From Spirochaetia bacterium (GTDB taxonomy: Bacteria > Spirochaetota > Spirochaetia > Treponematales > Breznakiellaceae), in assembly GCA_025997715.1 (NCBI GenBank), contig BNUY01000028.1, positions 1 to 24,141 of the forward strand: DNA of 24,141 nt, in the 5' to 3' direction. The position numbers were made by a program, and so were the translations under genes. Positions within the stretch are counted from its first letter, which is position 1; each line of letters begins with the position of its first letter. Below are positions 1-7,699 of the stretch, one piece after another. Under the pieces are notes generated by a model, which did not search any database, was not told the origin of the DNA, and was given only the letters and a program-made list of their open reading frames with translations.

Positions 1-119
1 CCCTGCGTCTCCTCAAAGCCAACCTGGGTGATCTTGAGCCTCTTTGCGAAATCCAGGAATTTGCCCTGCGCCAACCTCTGCACGAAAAAACCGGTCCCAT
101 CCTTGCGGCCCACCCCCGT
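1..119. repeat. Left arm of a perfect 119-bp inverted repeat at the window edge
   Basis: Bases 1-119 are the exact reverse complement of 906-1024, with no mismatch found on base-by-base comparison; 786 bases lie between the arms. The arm reads as antisense of the N-terminal part of the radical-SAM gene to its right, so it is a fold-back copy of that gene and not independent sequence. The repeat may continue beyond base 1. The short string ACGGGGGT at the turning point could be the microhomology that allowed the switch. The likeliest cause is a strand-switch chimera from amplification or assembly; a real inverted duplication is possible. Confidence 0.95.
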
Positions 120-1079
120 TTCCCGGCGCAAAAACTCCAGGGTTTCCAGCTCCTTTTCGGGATCCCCGGGCCTGCCAATCAGAGCGGCGGTTTCAGGATT
201 CATGGTTTGTATCCCCAATTCCAGGCGGAGGCTAAGCGGAGGAAATTCGGTGAGCATTTTCCGCAAATCCGGTGGAAACCGGGAGGGGACCATCTCGAAG
301 TGGACAAACATACTGTTCTCCGGGCTGTTGGGCTTTAAACGCTCCAGAAAAAACGCCAGGATGGTAAGCGCCCGCGCTATATCCAGGTTAAAGGTCCGGT
401 CCAGAAACTTGAAGCTCCGGGCGCCACGGGTAATCAGGGTTTCCATTTCCGCAAGGAATTGGTCCAGGGGAAATTCCCGCACCCCTGCAACCCCCGGTTG
501 CTTAGCCGCACTGCTCAGGCAAAACTCACAGCCGTAGGGGCAGCCCCGGGAGGCCTCCACGTAGGTAAGCTTCCGCGACAAGTCCTCCGCCGTGTAAAGC
601 CGGTAAGCCGCCGTGATGGATGAGAGGTCCACCGGCGGAGCATCGATGAAAACGGTGTTGGTTACCATTTTCGGATCAGGCATTAGGCTCAATAAACGCT
701 TGCAGAGATCCCGGAAGGCGGTTTCGCCCTCGCCGCGGATCACGTAATCCGCGTAACGGAACAACGGCGCATCTGGCTGTAGGAAGGACGCTTCGGGGCC
801 GCCCAGGATAATGACCGGGCGCTTACCATCCCAGAGGCGGTCCAGGGCTTCCAGCAGTTCTTCTGTGGCGCTGTGGTTCCAGATAGAAACAGAAAGGCCT
901 AAAATACGGGGGTGGGCCGCAAGGATGGGACCGGTTTTTTCGTGCAGAGGTTGGCGCAGGGCAAATTCCTGGATTTCGCAAAGAGGCTCAAGATCACCCA
1001 GGTTGGCTTTGAGGAGACGCAGGGCCAGTGAGGGGTGTATCCACTTGGCGTTGATGGCGGCGAGGATTATGCCGGGCAA
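120..1079 (-). CDS. B12-binding-type radical SAM protein (DUF4080-like), 3' part lost at the window edge
   Basis: Partial gene on the minus strand. The N-terminus (AAINAKWIHPSLALRLLKA) is typical of the cobalamin-binding-domain/radical SAM family often annotated DUF4080. A Rossmann-like region contains ILGGPEASF, and at about residues 179-187 is the radical SAM cluster motif SRGCPYGCEFCL (CxxxCxxC), which binds the 4Fe-4S cluster and S-adenosylmethionine. A later LRLELGIQTMNPETA stretch also fits the family. Start: TTG at 1079, directly after the TAG of the upstream gene in the same frame, so no earlier start is possible. The natural protein breaks at about position 119: after LEFLRRETGV the family normally continues with a histidine-rich HADL-type stretch, but here the frame runs into the inverted copy of its own start and stays open to base 1 with meaningless sequence. 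The substrate of this subfamily is unknown. Confidence 0.85.
906..1024. repeat. Right arm of the 119-bp inverted repeat
   Basis: Exact reverse complement of bases 1-119. This copy lies in its natural context: it encodes part of the N-terminal domain of the radical-SAM protein on the minus strand, in frame with both flanks. The arm at 1-119 is therefore the displaced copy. Confidence 0.95.
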
Positions 1080-1709
1080 CTATCTTGCCCGAAACCCCGC
1101 GGCGCCGAAAAGGTCCAGGGTGCCGGTGGTCCATTCGTCCTTGGCGTCCATCACCATGCGCTCTACATCCTGCCAGGTATCGGCGCGGGGACCGGCGAGG
1201 GTCCTGTTGGTGGAGTTGGTAAAGACGATGGTGCGGCAGCCCTGGTCGCGGAGGCGGGCCACGTTATCCGGGGCGTCATCGATGTAGACGTGGGCCCCCA
1301 CGGCTCCCTTGTCGGCCATGAAGCAGATGTCCCAGTAGGGGATGTCGTAGGAGTCCAGCCAGTCCACGGTCTGGGTGATAGAGGTTTTGTGGGAGTACTT
1401 GAGGAAGAGCCGGTGGGTGATGATGCGGATGCGGATGCCGTGCATGGAGAGTTTCCGCAGCACCGCCGGTGCGTCCTTGATGGGGGCCATGTCCCGGAAG
1501 ATGTTGCGCTGGGTTACGGCGAACCGGTGGAGCCGCTCGTAACCGCCTGATTCGGCAATGCCCCACTGGTCAAGGCCGTAGTCTACTTCCTCCGTGAGGG
1601 ATTCAATAGGCTTGTCGAGCCACTCCGCAGTGATACGACGCATGACGCCGTAGAAATCCCCTACCACGCCATCAAGATCCACCCCGATAATAAAGCTGCT
1701 TTCGTCCAT
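1080..1709 (-). CDS. 5'(3')-deoxyribonucleotidase-like HAD phosphatase
   Basis: A 209-residue cytoplasmic protein of the haloacid dehalogenase superfamily, closest in layout to 5'(3')-deoxyribonucleotidases, which dephosphorylate nucleoside monophosphates. Motif I is DLDGVVGDF (residues 11-19, with nucleophile Asp11 and acid/base Asp13). Motif II is the Thr of RIIITH-like RIRIITHRL. Motif III/IV is Lys in MADKGAVG followed by VYIDDAPDNV, whose paired Asp residues would bind magnesium. The ATG start overlaps the glgX stop by one base (TGATG), and a GTG codon one position earlier is an alternative start. The gene is followed without a gap by the radical-SAM gene, so the two are probably translated from one message. 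Substrate is not determined; a housekeeping nucleotide role is inferred. Confidence 0.75.
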   Translation of the reverse strand: MDESSFIIGVDLDGVVGDFYGVMRRITAEWLDKPIESLTEEVDYGLDQWGIAESGGYERLHRFAVTQRNIFRDMAPIKDAPAVLRKLSMHGIRIRIITHRLFLKYSHKTSITQTVDWLDSYDIPYWDICFMADKGAVGAHVYIDDAPDNVARLRDQGCRTIVFTNSTNRTLAGPRADTWQDVERMVMDAKDEWTTGTLDLFGAAGFRAR

Positions 1710-3862
1710 CACAGTACCTTTGAAAGAAGGATCGCCATGCTGCGGCCCTGCATGAAGTATTCATCCTGATCCGGCAGTGCCCGTTCCTGGCCGGGGAGGA
1801 GGATATCCTCCGGGCTGGGCAGGCTGGTATCCACCGCAAGGTACCATTTTTTGCCGGCCAGGGGTTCACAGACCTTGCAGGTAACCTGTTTGGCCCCGGC
1901 ATTGAACATGATAAAAAAGTCGTTATCGTCCCGGTCGGCCAGGATGTCCGCGCGGCTGCCGTCCATGCGCAGGGCCAGGCAAGGATCGGTTTTTTCCCAG
2001 TCCGGGGTTTCCCCTTTTTCGTCAAACCACTTGATGTCCGGAATCCCGTTATAGGAACCGTCCCGGCCGGTGTAGAATTCCGGGCGCATAAAACCGTGGT
2101 GCCGCAGACGGAAGGCTATCATCTCCTTCACAAAACGGAAGAGGTCGCGGTTTTTTTCCAGCAGGGTCCAGTCGTACCAGGAGATTTCGTTGTCCTGACA
2201 GTAGGCGTTGTTGTTTCCCCCCTGGGTCCGGGCGAACTCATCACCACCTAAGAGCATGGGGGTTCCAATGGAGATCATCAGGGTGGCGATAAAATTCTTT
2301 ACCTGCCGTTCCCGCAGTTTTTCTATGTTAGCATCATTGGCGGGGCCTTCGACGCCGTAATTGGCACTGGAATTGTTATCCCCGCCGTCCCGGTTTTCCT
2401 CGCCGTTATCTTCGTTGTGCTTGCCGTTGTAGCTCACGAGGTCCCGCAGGGTAAAGCCGTCGTGGCTGGTGAGAAAGTTTATCGAATGGAAGGGTTTCCT
2501 GCCGTCCCTAAGGTACAGGTCGGAACTGCCGGAAAGTCGGGTTGCCAGGTGCCGCACATGATGGGGGTCACCCCGCCAGTAGCGGCGTACCTCATCCCGG
2601 TAGCGGTCATTCCACTCCGCCCAGCGGCCGCCGGGGAACCAGCCTACCTGATACGCACCCCCGGCGTCCCAGGCTTCGGCGATGATCTTGGTGCTGCTCA
2701 GCACCGGCTCCTCGGCAATGCGTTCCAGGATCGGGGGATTCTCCATGAGCCGCCCCTGCTGATCTCGGCCCAGAATAGAGCCCAGGTCGAAACGGAAACC
2801 GTCCACGTGCATCTCCGTAACCCAGTACTGGAGGCAACTGAGAATGAGGGTGCGTACCACCGGGTGATTACAGTTTACCGTATTGCCGCAGCCGGAATAG
2901 TTTTTGTAGTACCGCTTGTTTTCATCCAGCATGTAATAGACGGTGTTGTCCAGACCCCGGAAGGAGAAGGTGGGCCCCCACTCGTTGCCCTCCGCCGTAT
3001 GGTTGAACACGATGTCCAGGATCACCTCAATCCCCGCCTTGTGGAGTTCCCGGACCATCTCCTTGAACTCCCGGACCTGACCGCCGGGGCTTTTGTCCCA
3101 GGCATAGGAGCCCTTGGGGGCGAAGAAAGCCACCGTGGAATAGCCCCAGTAATTTACCAGGGGCTTGCCGGTACGGGGATTTTTCCGGGCAAGTTCCCCC
3201 TCATAGAACTCATGGATGGGCAGCAATTCCAGGCTGGTTATCCCCAGATCCTTGAAGAAGGGTATCTTCTCGATGACCCCCCGGTAGGTCCCCGGGTGTT
3301 GTACGGCGGAATTGGGGTGGGCGGTCAGGCCCCGGACATGGGTTTCATAGAGCACGCTGAACCGCAGGGGGTAGTTCAGGGGGATATCCCCCTGCCAGTC
3401 AAAGGCGTCGTCAATAACGATACACCGGGGCTTGGCGCGGATATCATCCTTATAAGAGAAGGACAGGTCGTTGGAAAGACCGCCGGGGTTGTAACCCGCG
3501 CCGGCAGCCATGTCCCAGTGGGAGAGATCCGTCAGTGCCTTGGCATAGGGGTCCATTAGCGTCTTATTATGGTTGAAGCGGAACCCTTTTTCGGGCATAT
3601 AAGGGCCGTCCGCCCGGTACAGGTACTGGGTTCCGGCGCCGAGACCCCGGATATGGCAGTGCCAAATATCACCGGTACGGTTCTTGCGCTTGTCCAGGAG
3701 GATTTCTTCAACGGCGCTGTCAGGGGAGACGGACTCAAAGAGGATCAGGGTTACCGCCGTGGCGTTCCGGGAAAAGAGGGAGAAGTTTACCCCCGTTTCG
3801 GTCAGGGTGGCGCCCAGGGGAAGGGCTTTCCCTATTTCCGCCTTACTGTTTCCAAATCCCAT
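1709..3862 (-). CDS. glgX: Glycogen debranching enzyme / isoamylase family (GH13)
   Basis: A 717-residue enzyme that hydrolyses alpha-1,6 branches of glycogen or limit dextrins in the cytoplasm. The N-terminus (LPLGATLTETGVNFSLFS) is the start of a CBM48-type beta domain. The GH13 barrel follows with DIVFNHTAEG, the nucleophile Asp in VDGFRFDLGS (about residue 357), the acid/base Glu in IIAEAWDAGG (about 394) and the third Asp in NFLTSHDGF (about 467); all three catalytic residues are intact. YNGKHNEDNGEENRDG and the C-terminal beta domain complete a GlgX/TreX-like protein of normal length. The reading frame stays open upstream to 4396, but that extension is antisense-like filler overlapping the aat gene, so I place the start at ATG 3862, 13 bases after the aat stop. 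AAAGGTGAT lies somewhat far upstream as a possible ribosome site. Downstream it overlaps the nucleotidase gene. Confidence 0.92.
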   Translation of the reverse strand: MGFGNSKAEIGKALPLGATLTETGVNFSLFSRNATAVTLILFESVSPDSAVEEILLDKRKNRTGDIWHCHIRGLGAGTQYLYRADGPYMPEKGFRFNHNKTLMDPYAKALTDLSHWDMAAGAGYNPGGLSNDLSFSYKDDIRAKPRCIVIDDAFDWQGDIPLNYPLRFSVLYETHVRGLTAHPNSAVQHPGTYRGVIEKIPFFKDLGITSLELLPIHEFYEGELARKNPRTGKPLVNYWGYSTVAFFAPKGSYAWDKSPGGQVREFKEMVRELHKAGIEVILDIVFNHTAEGNEWGPTFSFRGLDNTVYYMLDENKRYYKNYSGCGNTVNCNHPVVRTLILSCLQYWVTEMHVDGFRFDLGSILGRDQQGRLMENPPILERIAEEPVLSSTKIIAEAWDAGGAYQVGWFPGGRWAEWNDRYRDEVRRYWRGDPHHVRHLATRLSGSSDLYLRDGRKPFHSINFLTSHDGFTLRDLVSYNGKHNEDNGEENRDGGDNNSSANYGVEGPANDANIEKLRERQVKNFIATLMISIGTPMLLGGDEFARTQGGNNNAYCQDNEISWYDWTLLEKNRDLFRFVKEMIAFRLRHHGFMRPEFYTGRDGSYNGIPDIKWFDEKGETPDWEKTDPCLALRMDGSRADILADRDDNDFFIMFNAGAKQVTCKVCEPLAGKKWYLAVDTSLPSPEDILLPGQERALPDQDEYFMQGRSMAILLSKVL

Positions 3863-3875
3863 GGAAATGAGTATA

Positions 3876-4601
3876 TCACCTTTGCCCGTTTCGGAATAGC
3901 TCGACAAATTGAAGGGGGTCGATATTCCGCGCCCCCAGGGCATCCTTGTAATCCAGGGGCATACCCAGGTCCCAGAAGGGCATGCCCAGGCTTTCCAGGT
4001 ATTTCGCGGTAAGGACCATCTGAACCGCCCCGGCGTTGTCCTCGTCGTAATACCCGGAATAGCTGGTGTACACCCTTCCCGCAAGGATGCCGAATTCCCC
4101 GGCCCGCAGTATTCCGTCCCGGTACACTCCAAAGGAAATAGGCCGTACCGGTACCCAGGGCAGGGCGCGGATTTCCCGGATGGCATGGCGCAGAGGGGCG
4201 GTAAGCCAGGCGTCATCGTGGACCTCCACGCAGCGATCCAGGATGTAATCAAAGTCCGAATCCACCCGCAGTTCATACCGGGACAGGAAGGGGCGGAGGG
4301 ATCTTTTGATGTGAAGTTCCGGAAACAGTAATACTGAGCGTACCAGATGGAGCTTAGGGAGCAGTATATATTCTTGGTTCGCCTCATCGTCATCAAAGGC
4401 GGTGGACATAACCAGGAACCCCGCCTTCATCAGGGCAGCGATAAAGACGGGATCAAAGTCCAGGGCCAGGCAGAATTCCTCGTCGTAGTCCGTGGCCAGC
4501 ATGGTGTCAACGATACTATCAATGTCATCCCCGGGACGTATCAGGATATGCCCCGAGGATGTGTAGCGGACAAAAGCCCGGCGGGAAAACTGCGGCGTCA
4601 T
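3876..4601 (-). CDS. aat: Leucyl/phenylalanyl-tRNA-protein transferase-like protein (divergent Aat)
   Basis: A 241-residue protein aligning with Aat along its C-terminal two thirds: LHIKRSLRPFL corresponds to LHISRSMKRFH of E. coli Aat, DAWLTAPLRHAIREI to the TWI...AYHRLHEL region, and the end (ALGARNIDPLQFVELF) to SLGACEIPRRDYLNYL. Aat normally moves Leu or Phe from tRNA to N-terminal Arg/Lys of proteins for ClpS-ClpAP degradation. Here the core differs: the usual GESMFS stretch is replaced by YTSYSGYYDEDN, and the N-terminal FPWF-type motif is absent. The fold call is fairly firm, the exact reaction is not. It follows the solute-binding protein gene by 39 bases and precedes glgX by 13, so it belongs to the same run. 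I see no clear ribosome-binding site before the ATG. Confidence 0.75.
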   Translation of the reverse strand: MTPQFSRRAFVRYTSSGHILIRPGDDIDSIVDTMLATDYDEEFCLALDFDPVFIAALMKAGFLVMSTAFDDDEANQEYILLPKLHLVRSVLLFPELHIKRSLRPFLSRYELRVDSDFDYILDRCVEVHDDAWLTAPLRHAIREIRALPWVPVRPISFGVYRDGILRAGEFGILAGRVYTSYSGYYDEDNAGAVQMVLTAKYLESLGMPFWDLGMPLDYKDALGARNIDPLQFVELFRNGQR

Positions 4602-4640
4602 GTCAGCAGCGCACCGCCGCAGTGTTACTGTGCATTTGCA

Positions 4641-6236
4641 TTACTGTGCGTTCCGCACGTTTTGCATGGGCAGTACCCACAGCCATGCCGGGCTGACCGC
4701 CAGGCCGGTATATTTCTTGTTCAGAACGCTGTGGCGCTTCCCGTAATCAAAAATAATGTAGGGCACATCGTTTACCACAATATCCATAAACCGGGATTGC
4801 AGCTCAAACCGTTTGGCGCTGTCCACCTCGCTCCGCTGGGCTTCAATCAGATCATCAATGCGGGGGTTCGAGTAGGCGGCGGCGTTGTAGCCGTCCTGTC
4901 CCGCCTGACTGGACACGTACATGATCTCAATATTGCCGTTCAAGTCCGGGTAGTCCGCTTCCCAACCGCCGAAGAGCATGTCGTAGTCCCGCTTGCCGTT
5001 GCTGTCCAGGATGCCCCCCATCTGGTAGGTATCCTGCAAGTCCCCGTCCGTCCGGACGATTTCCACGTCGATGTTCAGGGCTTTCAGTTGATCCTGGAGG
5101 AAGAGGCCCCGCTGATTGTACATGGAGGTTTCACCGATAATAACCTTGGCGCTGAATCCGTTGGGATAGGCGGACCGGGCGAGGAATTGCTTTGCCTTCG
5201 CTAAGTCGTAATCGTAGGATTCGGTCTTTGCGAGGTACTGTTCCCACCGGGCGGCGTTTTCACCGTACAGGGCGGGACCGAAGGGCAGCACGGTCCCCAG
5301 GGTTCCCGCGGACTTAACGATACTCCGGTTAAACTCCGGCAGATTCAGTGCATGGGAAACCGCCCGGCGCACATTCACATCGTCGAAGGGGGGGCGCTGG
5401 GTATTAAAGGCCAGGAAGTTCAGGCTGTAGGAATTAACGCTGGTAAGGTTCGTGTTTTTATCCTGCGCCAGTTGGTCCAGCATATCCAGGGGCACATTGG
5501 CGCTGAAATCAACCCCGCCGGTTTGGAGGGCGATTAGCCGGGTGGTATCCTCGGGGATGATCTTGTAGACCAGGGTGTCGATGATATTGGCCGCCAGCTT
5601 TGCCTTATCCCAATACCGGGTGTTTTTTTTGAGCACAATCTCCTGGCCGCTGGTCCAACTCTGGTACACAAAGGGGCCGGTACCAAGGATACCGCCCTGG
5701 GCGGTACCGAAATTATCACGGTGCTTTTCGTAGTAGGCCTTGCTGATGATCCGCCCGGCGCCGATGGCGGGGATATACTTGAACACCGCCGAGGGTTTGC
5801 TCAGTTTGATGGTAAGCTGCCAGGGACCGGTGGCGGTAATGCTTTCCACATCGGTATAGAAGTCCGCAAAGTAGGTGCCGCCCTCGGGGTCCCGGTATCG
5901 TTCAAGAGAAAAGAGTACGTCATCCATGGTCATCCTGGTCCCGTCGGAAAAGACAATGTCCTCCCGCACCTCATAGACATAGGTTAACGCGTCCGGCTGG
6001 TTCCAACTTTTTGCCAGTTCCGGAACGATGTTATTGTTCATGTCCAGGGTCAAGAGGCCCTCGGTAATCTGGTTGGTTACCTGGTTGGTCACATAGTTCC
6101 AGGCCAAACCGGGGTCCACCGCCCGGATATCCTCGCTCAAGGCCACGGTAAAGGTGTTACCGGCCTGCTTCCCCCCCGCAAAAACCACCCCGGCAATGAG
6201 CAGGGGCATTACAAATAAACAGATAGTTTTCTTCAT
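4641..6236 (-). CDS. Periplasmic solute-binding protein of a peptide/nickel-type ABC transporter (SBP family 5)
   Basis: A 531-residue extracytoplasmic binding protein of the OppA/DppA family. ATG 6236 is preferred over the in-frame upstream start because it has a strong AAAGGAGG six to eight bases upstream and begins a clear signal peptide (MKKTICLFVMPLLIAGVVFA) with an Ala-x-Ala-like cleavage site before GGKQ. No lipobox cysteine is present, so the product should be soluble in the periplasm. The mature part has family hallmarks: LSEDIRAVDPGLAWN, the NQITEGLLTLD region, YVYEVREDIVFSDGTRMTMDDVLFS, GTGPFVYQSW and NVRRAVSHALNL. The partner permease and ATPase genes are probably oppBCDF at 7700-11474, separated by the divergent aminopeptidase. 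Ligand is unknown; peptides are the likely class. Confidence 0.9.
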   Translation of the reverse strand: MKKTICLFVMPLLIAGVVFAGGKQAGNTFTVALSEDIRAVDPGLAWNYVTNQVTNQITEGLLTLDMNNNIVPELAKSWNQPDALTYVYEVREDIVFSDGTRMTMDDVLFSLERYRDPEGGTYFADFYTDVESITATGPWQLTIKLSKPSAVFKYIPAIGAGRIISKAYYEKHRDNFGTAQGGILGTGPFVYQSWTSGQEIVLKKNTRYWDKAKLAANIIDTLVYKIIPEDTTRLIALQTGGVDFSANVPLDMLDQLAQDKNTNLTSVNSYSLNFLAFNTQRPPFDDVNVRRAVSHALNLPEFNRSIVKSAGTLGTVLPFGPALYGENAARWEQYLAKTESYDYDLAKAKQFLARSAYPNGFSAKVIIGETSMYNQRGLFLQDQLKALNIDVEIVRTDGDLQDTYQMGGILDSNGKRDYDMLFGGWEADYPDLNGNIEIMYVSSQAGQDGYNAAAYSNPRIDDLIEAQRSEVDSAKRFELQSRFMDIVVNDVPYIIFDYGKRHSVLNKKYTGLAVSPAWLWVLPMQNVRNAQ

Positions 6237-6255
6237 GCTGTTTCCTCCTTTATAG

Positions 6256-6284
6256 AGTATACCTTGAATGGGAAGTAAGCTCAA
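6256..6284 (-). promoter_or_regulatory. Sigma-70-type promoter for the solute-binding protein run
   Basis: On the minus strand TTGAGC (6279-6284) and TATACT (6256-6261) are separated by 17 bases, a good -35/-10 pair. Transcription would start near 6249, close to the strong ribosome site AAAGGAGG. This promoter interleaves with the divergent one for the aminopeptidase. Confidence 0.7.
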
Positions 6285-6292
6285 CCTATACT
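6264..6292 (+). promoter_or_regulatory. Sigma-70-type promoter for the M18 aminopeptidase, predicting a leaderless mRNA
   Basis: On the plus strand TTGAAT (6264-6269) and TATACT (6287-6292) are separated by 17 bases. The ATG of the aminopeptidase begins only seven bases after the -10 box, so transcription would start at or within a base or two of the start codon. No ribosome-binding site precedes that ATG. Confidence 0.65.
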
Positions 6293-6298
6293 AAACCC

Positions 6299-7690
6299 AT
6301 GGATGATACCCTTAAAAGTAAACTGCTCTTTCAATGGAAAAGCGCCTCCGCCGTGATGGACGAAGCGGAAACGGAAGCGGCGGACACCTATTGCCGGGGA
6401 TATATCGACTTTCTCAATACCGCTAAAACCGAGCGGGAAACGGTTCGGGAGGCCGTCACCATGGCGGAAAGCCGGGGTTTTGTCCCCTGGGAACACGGCA
6501 AGGCTTTGGCCCCCGGGGACAAGGTGTACCTGAACCAGCGCGGCAAGGCGCTGATCCTCTGCGCGGCGGGGAAGCGGCCCCTGGGGGAGGGCATCTCCAT
6601 TGCCGCAGCGCACGTAGATTCCCCCCGGCTTGACCTGAAACAGCGGCCCCTCTACGAGGAAGCCGGGGCAGCCTTTTTCGACACCCACTATTACGGTATG
6701 GTCAAGGCCTACCAGTGGACCGGCATACCCCTGGCCCTGCATGGGTACGTTGCACTCAAGGACGGACAGGGGCTGAACATTTGCATCGGTGAGGAACGCG
6801 GGGACCCGGTGCTGCTCATTGCGGACCTGCTGCCCCACCTGGCAAAGAAGCAGATGGAACGGCCCGGTAAGGAATTGGTTGCCGCCGAGGACCTTGATGT
6901 TATCGCGGGGCTGCGTTTCTGCCCGGGGGAAGACGGCGATGGCGCGGTGAAGCTCAATATCCTGCGTATCCTCCACGCGCAATACGGTATCACCGAGGGG
7001 GACCTTATATCGGCGGAACTTTCGGTGGTCCCCGCCTTCCCGGCCCGGGATCTGGGCCTGGACCGGAGCATGGTTGGCGGCTACGGCCAGGATGACAAGG
7101 TTTGCGTCTATCCCTCTCTGACCGCCCTTTTCTCCCTTACCGAGCCCCCGGAGTACACCGCCTGTGCGGTGTTGGTGGACAAGGAAGAAACCGGTTCCCT
7201 GGGCATGACGGGCATGGGTTCACATTTCTTCGAAAATTTTATCGGGGATATTGCAGAAGCTGCCGGCGAAAAGGCGCCCCGGGTCCTGCACAATTCCCTC
7301 TGTATCTCTGCGGATGTGAACACCGCCTTCTATCACCTGTATGCGGAGATGTTTGATCCCTATGCCGAAGCGCGGCTGAACCACGGGGTGGTACTGTTCC
7401 GGTACTGGGGAAAGGGCGGCAAGGACCATACCAACGACGCCCAGGCGGAGACCGTGGCGGCGGTACGGAAAATTCTGGATGACGCAGGAATACTGTGGCA
7501 GACCGGGGAAGGCGGCAGGGTGGACGCCGAAGACTCAGGCACCCTTTCAAAGTTTTTTGCCAACCTGGATATCCCTTCCATTGATCTGGGGGTGCCCATA
7601 CTATCCATGCACTCCCCCTTTGAAGCCGCCGCAAAGACCGATATATACATGGCGCATAGGGCGTTTACGGCGTTCTTCAAAAGAACCTAA
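6299..7690 (+). CDS. M18-family aminopeptidase
   Basis: A 463-residue cytoplasmic zinc aminopeptidase of peptidase family M18 (aspartyl aminopeptidase and yeast aminopeptidase I relatives), normal in length. Metal-binding and catalytic residues are recognisable: His and Asp in AAHVDSPRLDLK (about residue 104), Asp in GYGQDDKVC (about 265), the Glu pair in VDKEETGS (about 296), Asp in ISADVNTAF (about 339) and the final His in SMHSPFEAAAKTD (about 437). It removes N-terminal residues from peptides, possibly acidic ones. It is the only long plus-strand gene between the solute-binding protein gene and the opp genes, which suggests it processes imported peptides. The start is ATG 6299, with no ribosome site but with a promoter right against it. 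Its stop is only nine bases from the convergent oppF stop. Confidence 0.9.
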   Translation: MDDTLKSKLLFQWKSASAVMDEAETEAADTYCRGYIDFLNTAKTERETVREAVTMAESRGFVPWEHGKALAPGDKVYLNQRGKALILCAAGKRPLGEGISIAAAHVDSPRLDLKQRPLYEEAGAAFFDTHYYGMVKAYQWTGIPLALHGYVALKDGQGLNICIGEERGDPVLLIADLLPHLAKKQMERPGKELVAAEDLDVIAGLRFCPGEDGDGAVKLNILRILHAQYGITEGDLISAELSVVPAFPARDLGLDRSMVGGYGQDDKVCVYPSLTALFSLTEPPEYTACAVLVDKEETGSLGMTGMGSHFFENFIGDIAEAAGEKAPRVLHNSLCISADVNTAFYHLYAEMFDPYAEARLNHGVVLFRYWGKGGKDHTNDAQAETVAAVRKILDDAGILWQTGEGGRVDAEDSGTLSKFFANLDIPSIDLGVPILSMHSPFEAAAKTDIYMAHRAFTAFFKRT

Positions 7691-7699
7691 ACACCCTTA

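Noticed and set aside
28..537. A 169-codon plus-strand open frame at the left end
   Set aside because: It lies antisense to the radical-SAM coding sequence and starts within the fold-back copy; no domain is recognisable.
2417..3559. A 380-codon plus-strand open frame opposite glgX
   Set aside because: It is antisense to an intact GH13 enzyme with all catalytic motifs; the protein shows no recognisable domain and reflects GC-rich codon use on the other strand.
3863..4396. Upstream extension of the glgX frame (178 extra codons)
   Set aside because: It overlaps aat entirely, is rich in Trp, Pro, Ser and Cys without family similarity, and GlgX proteins begin near ATG 3862.
4625..4649. Short direct repeat TTACTGTGC (4625-4633 and 4641-4649)
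   Set aside because: Nine bases only, at the end of the binding-protein gene; no structure or function suggested, and no CRISPR-like array occurs anywhere in the window.
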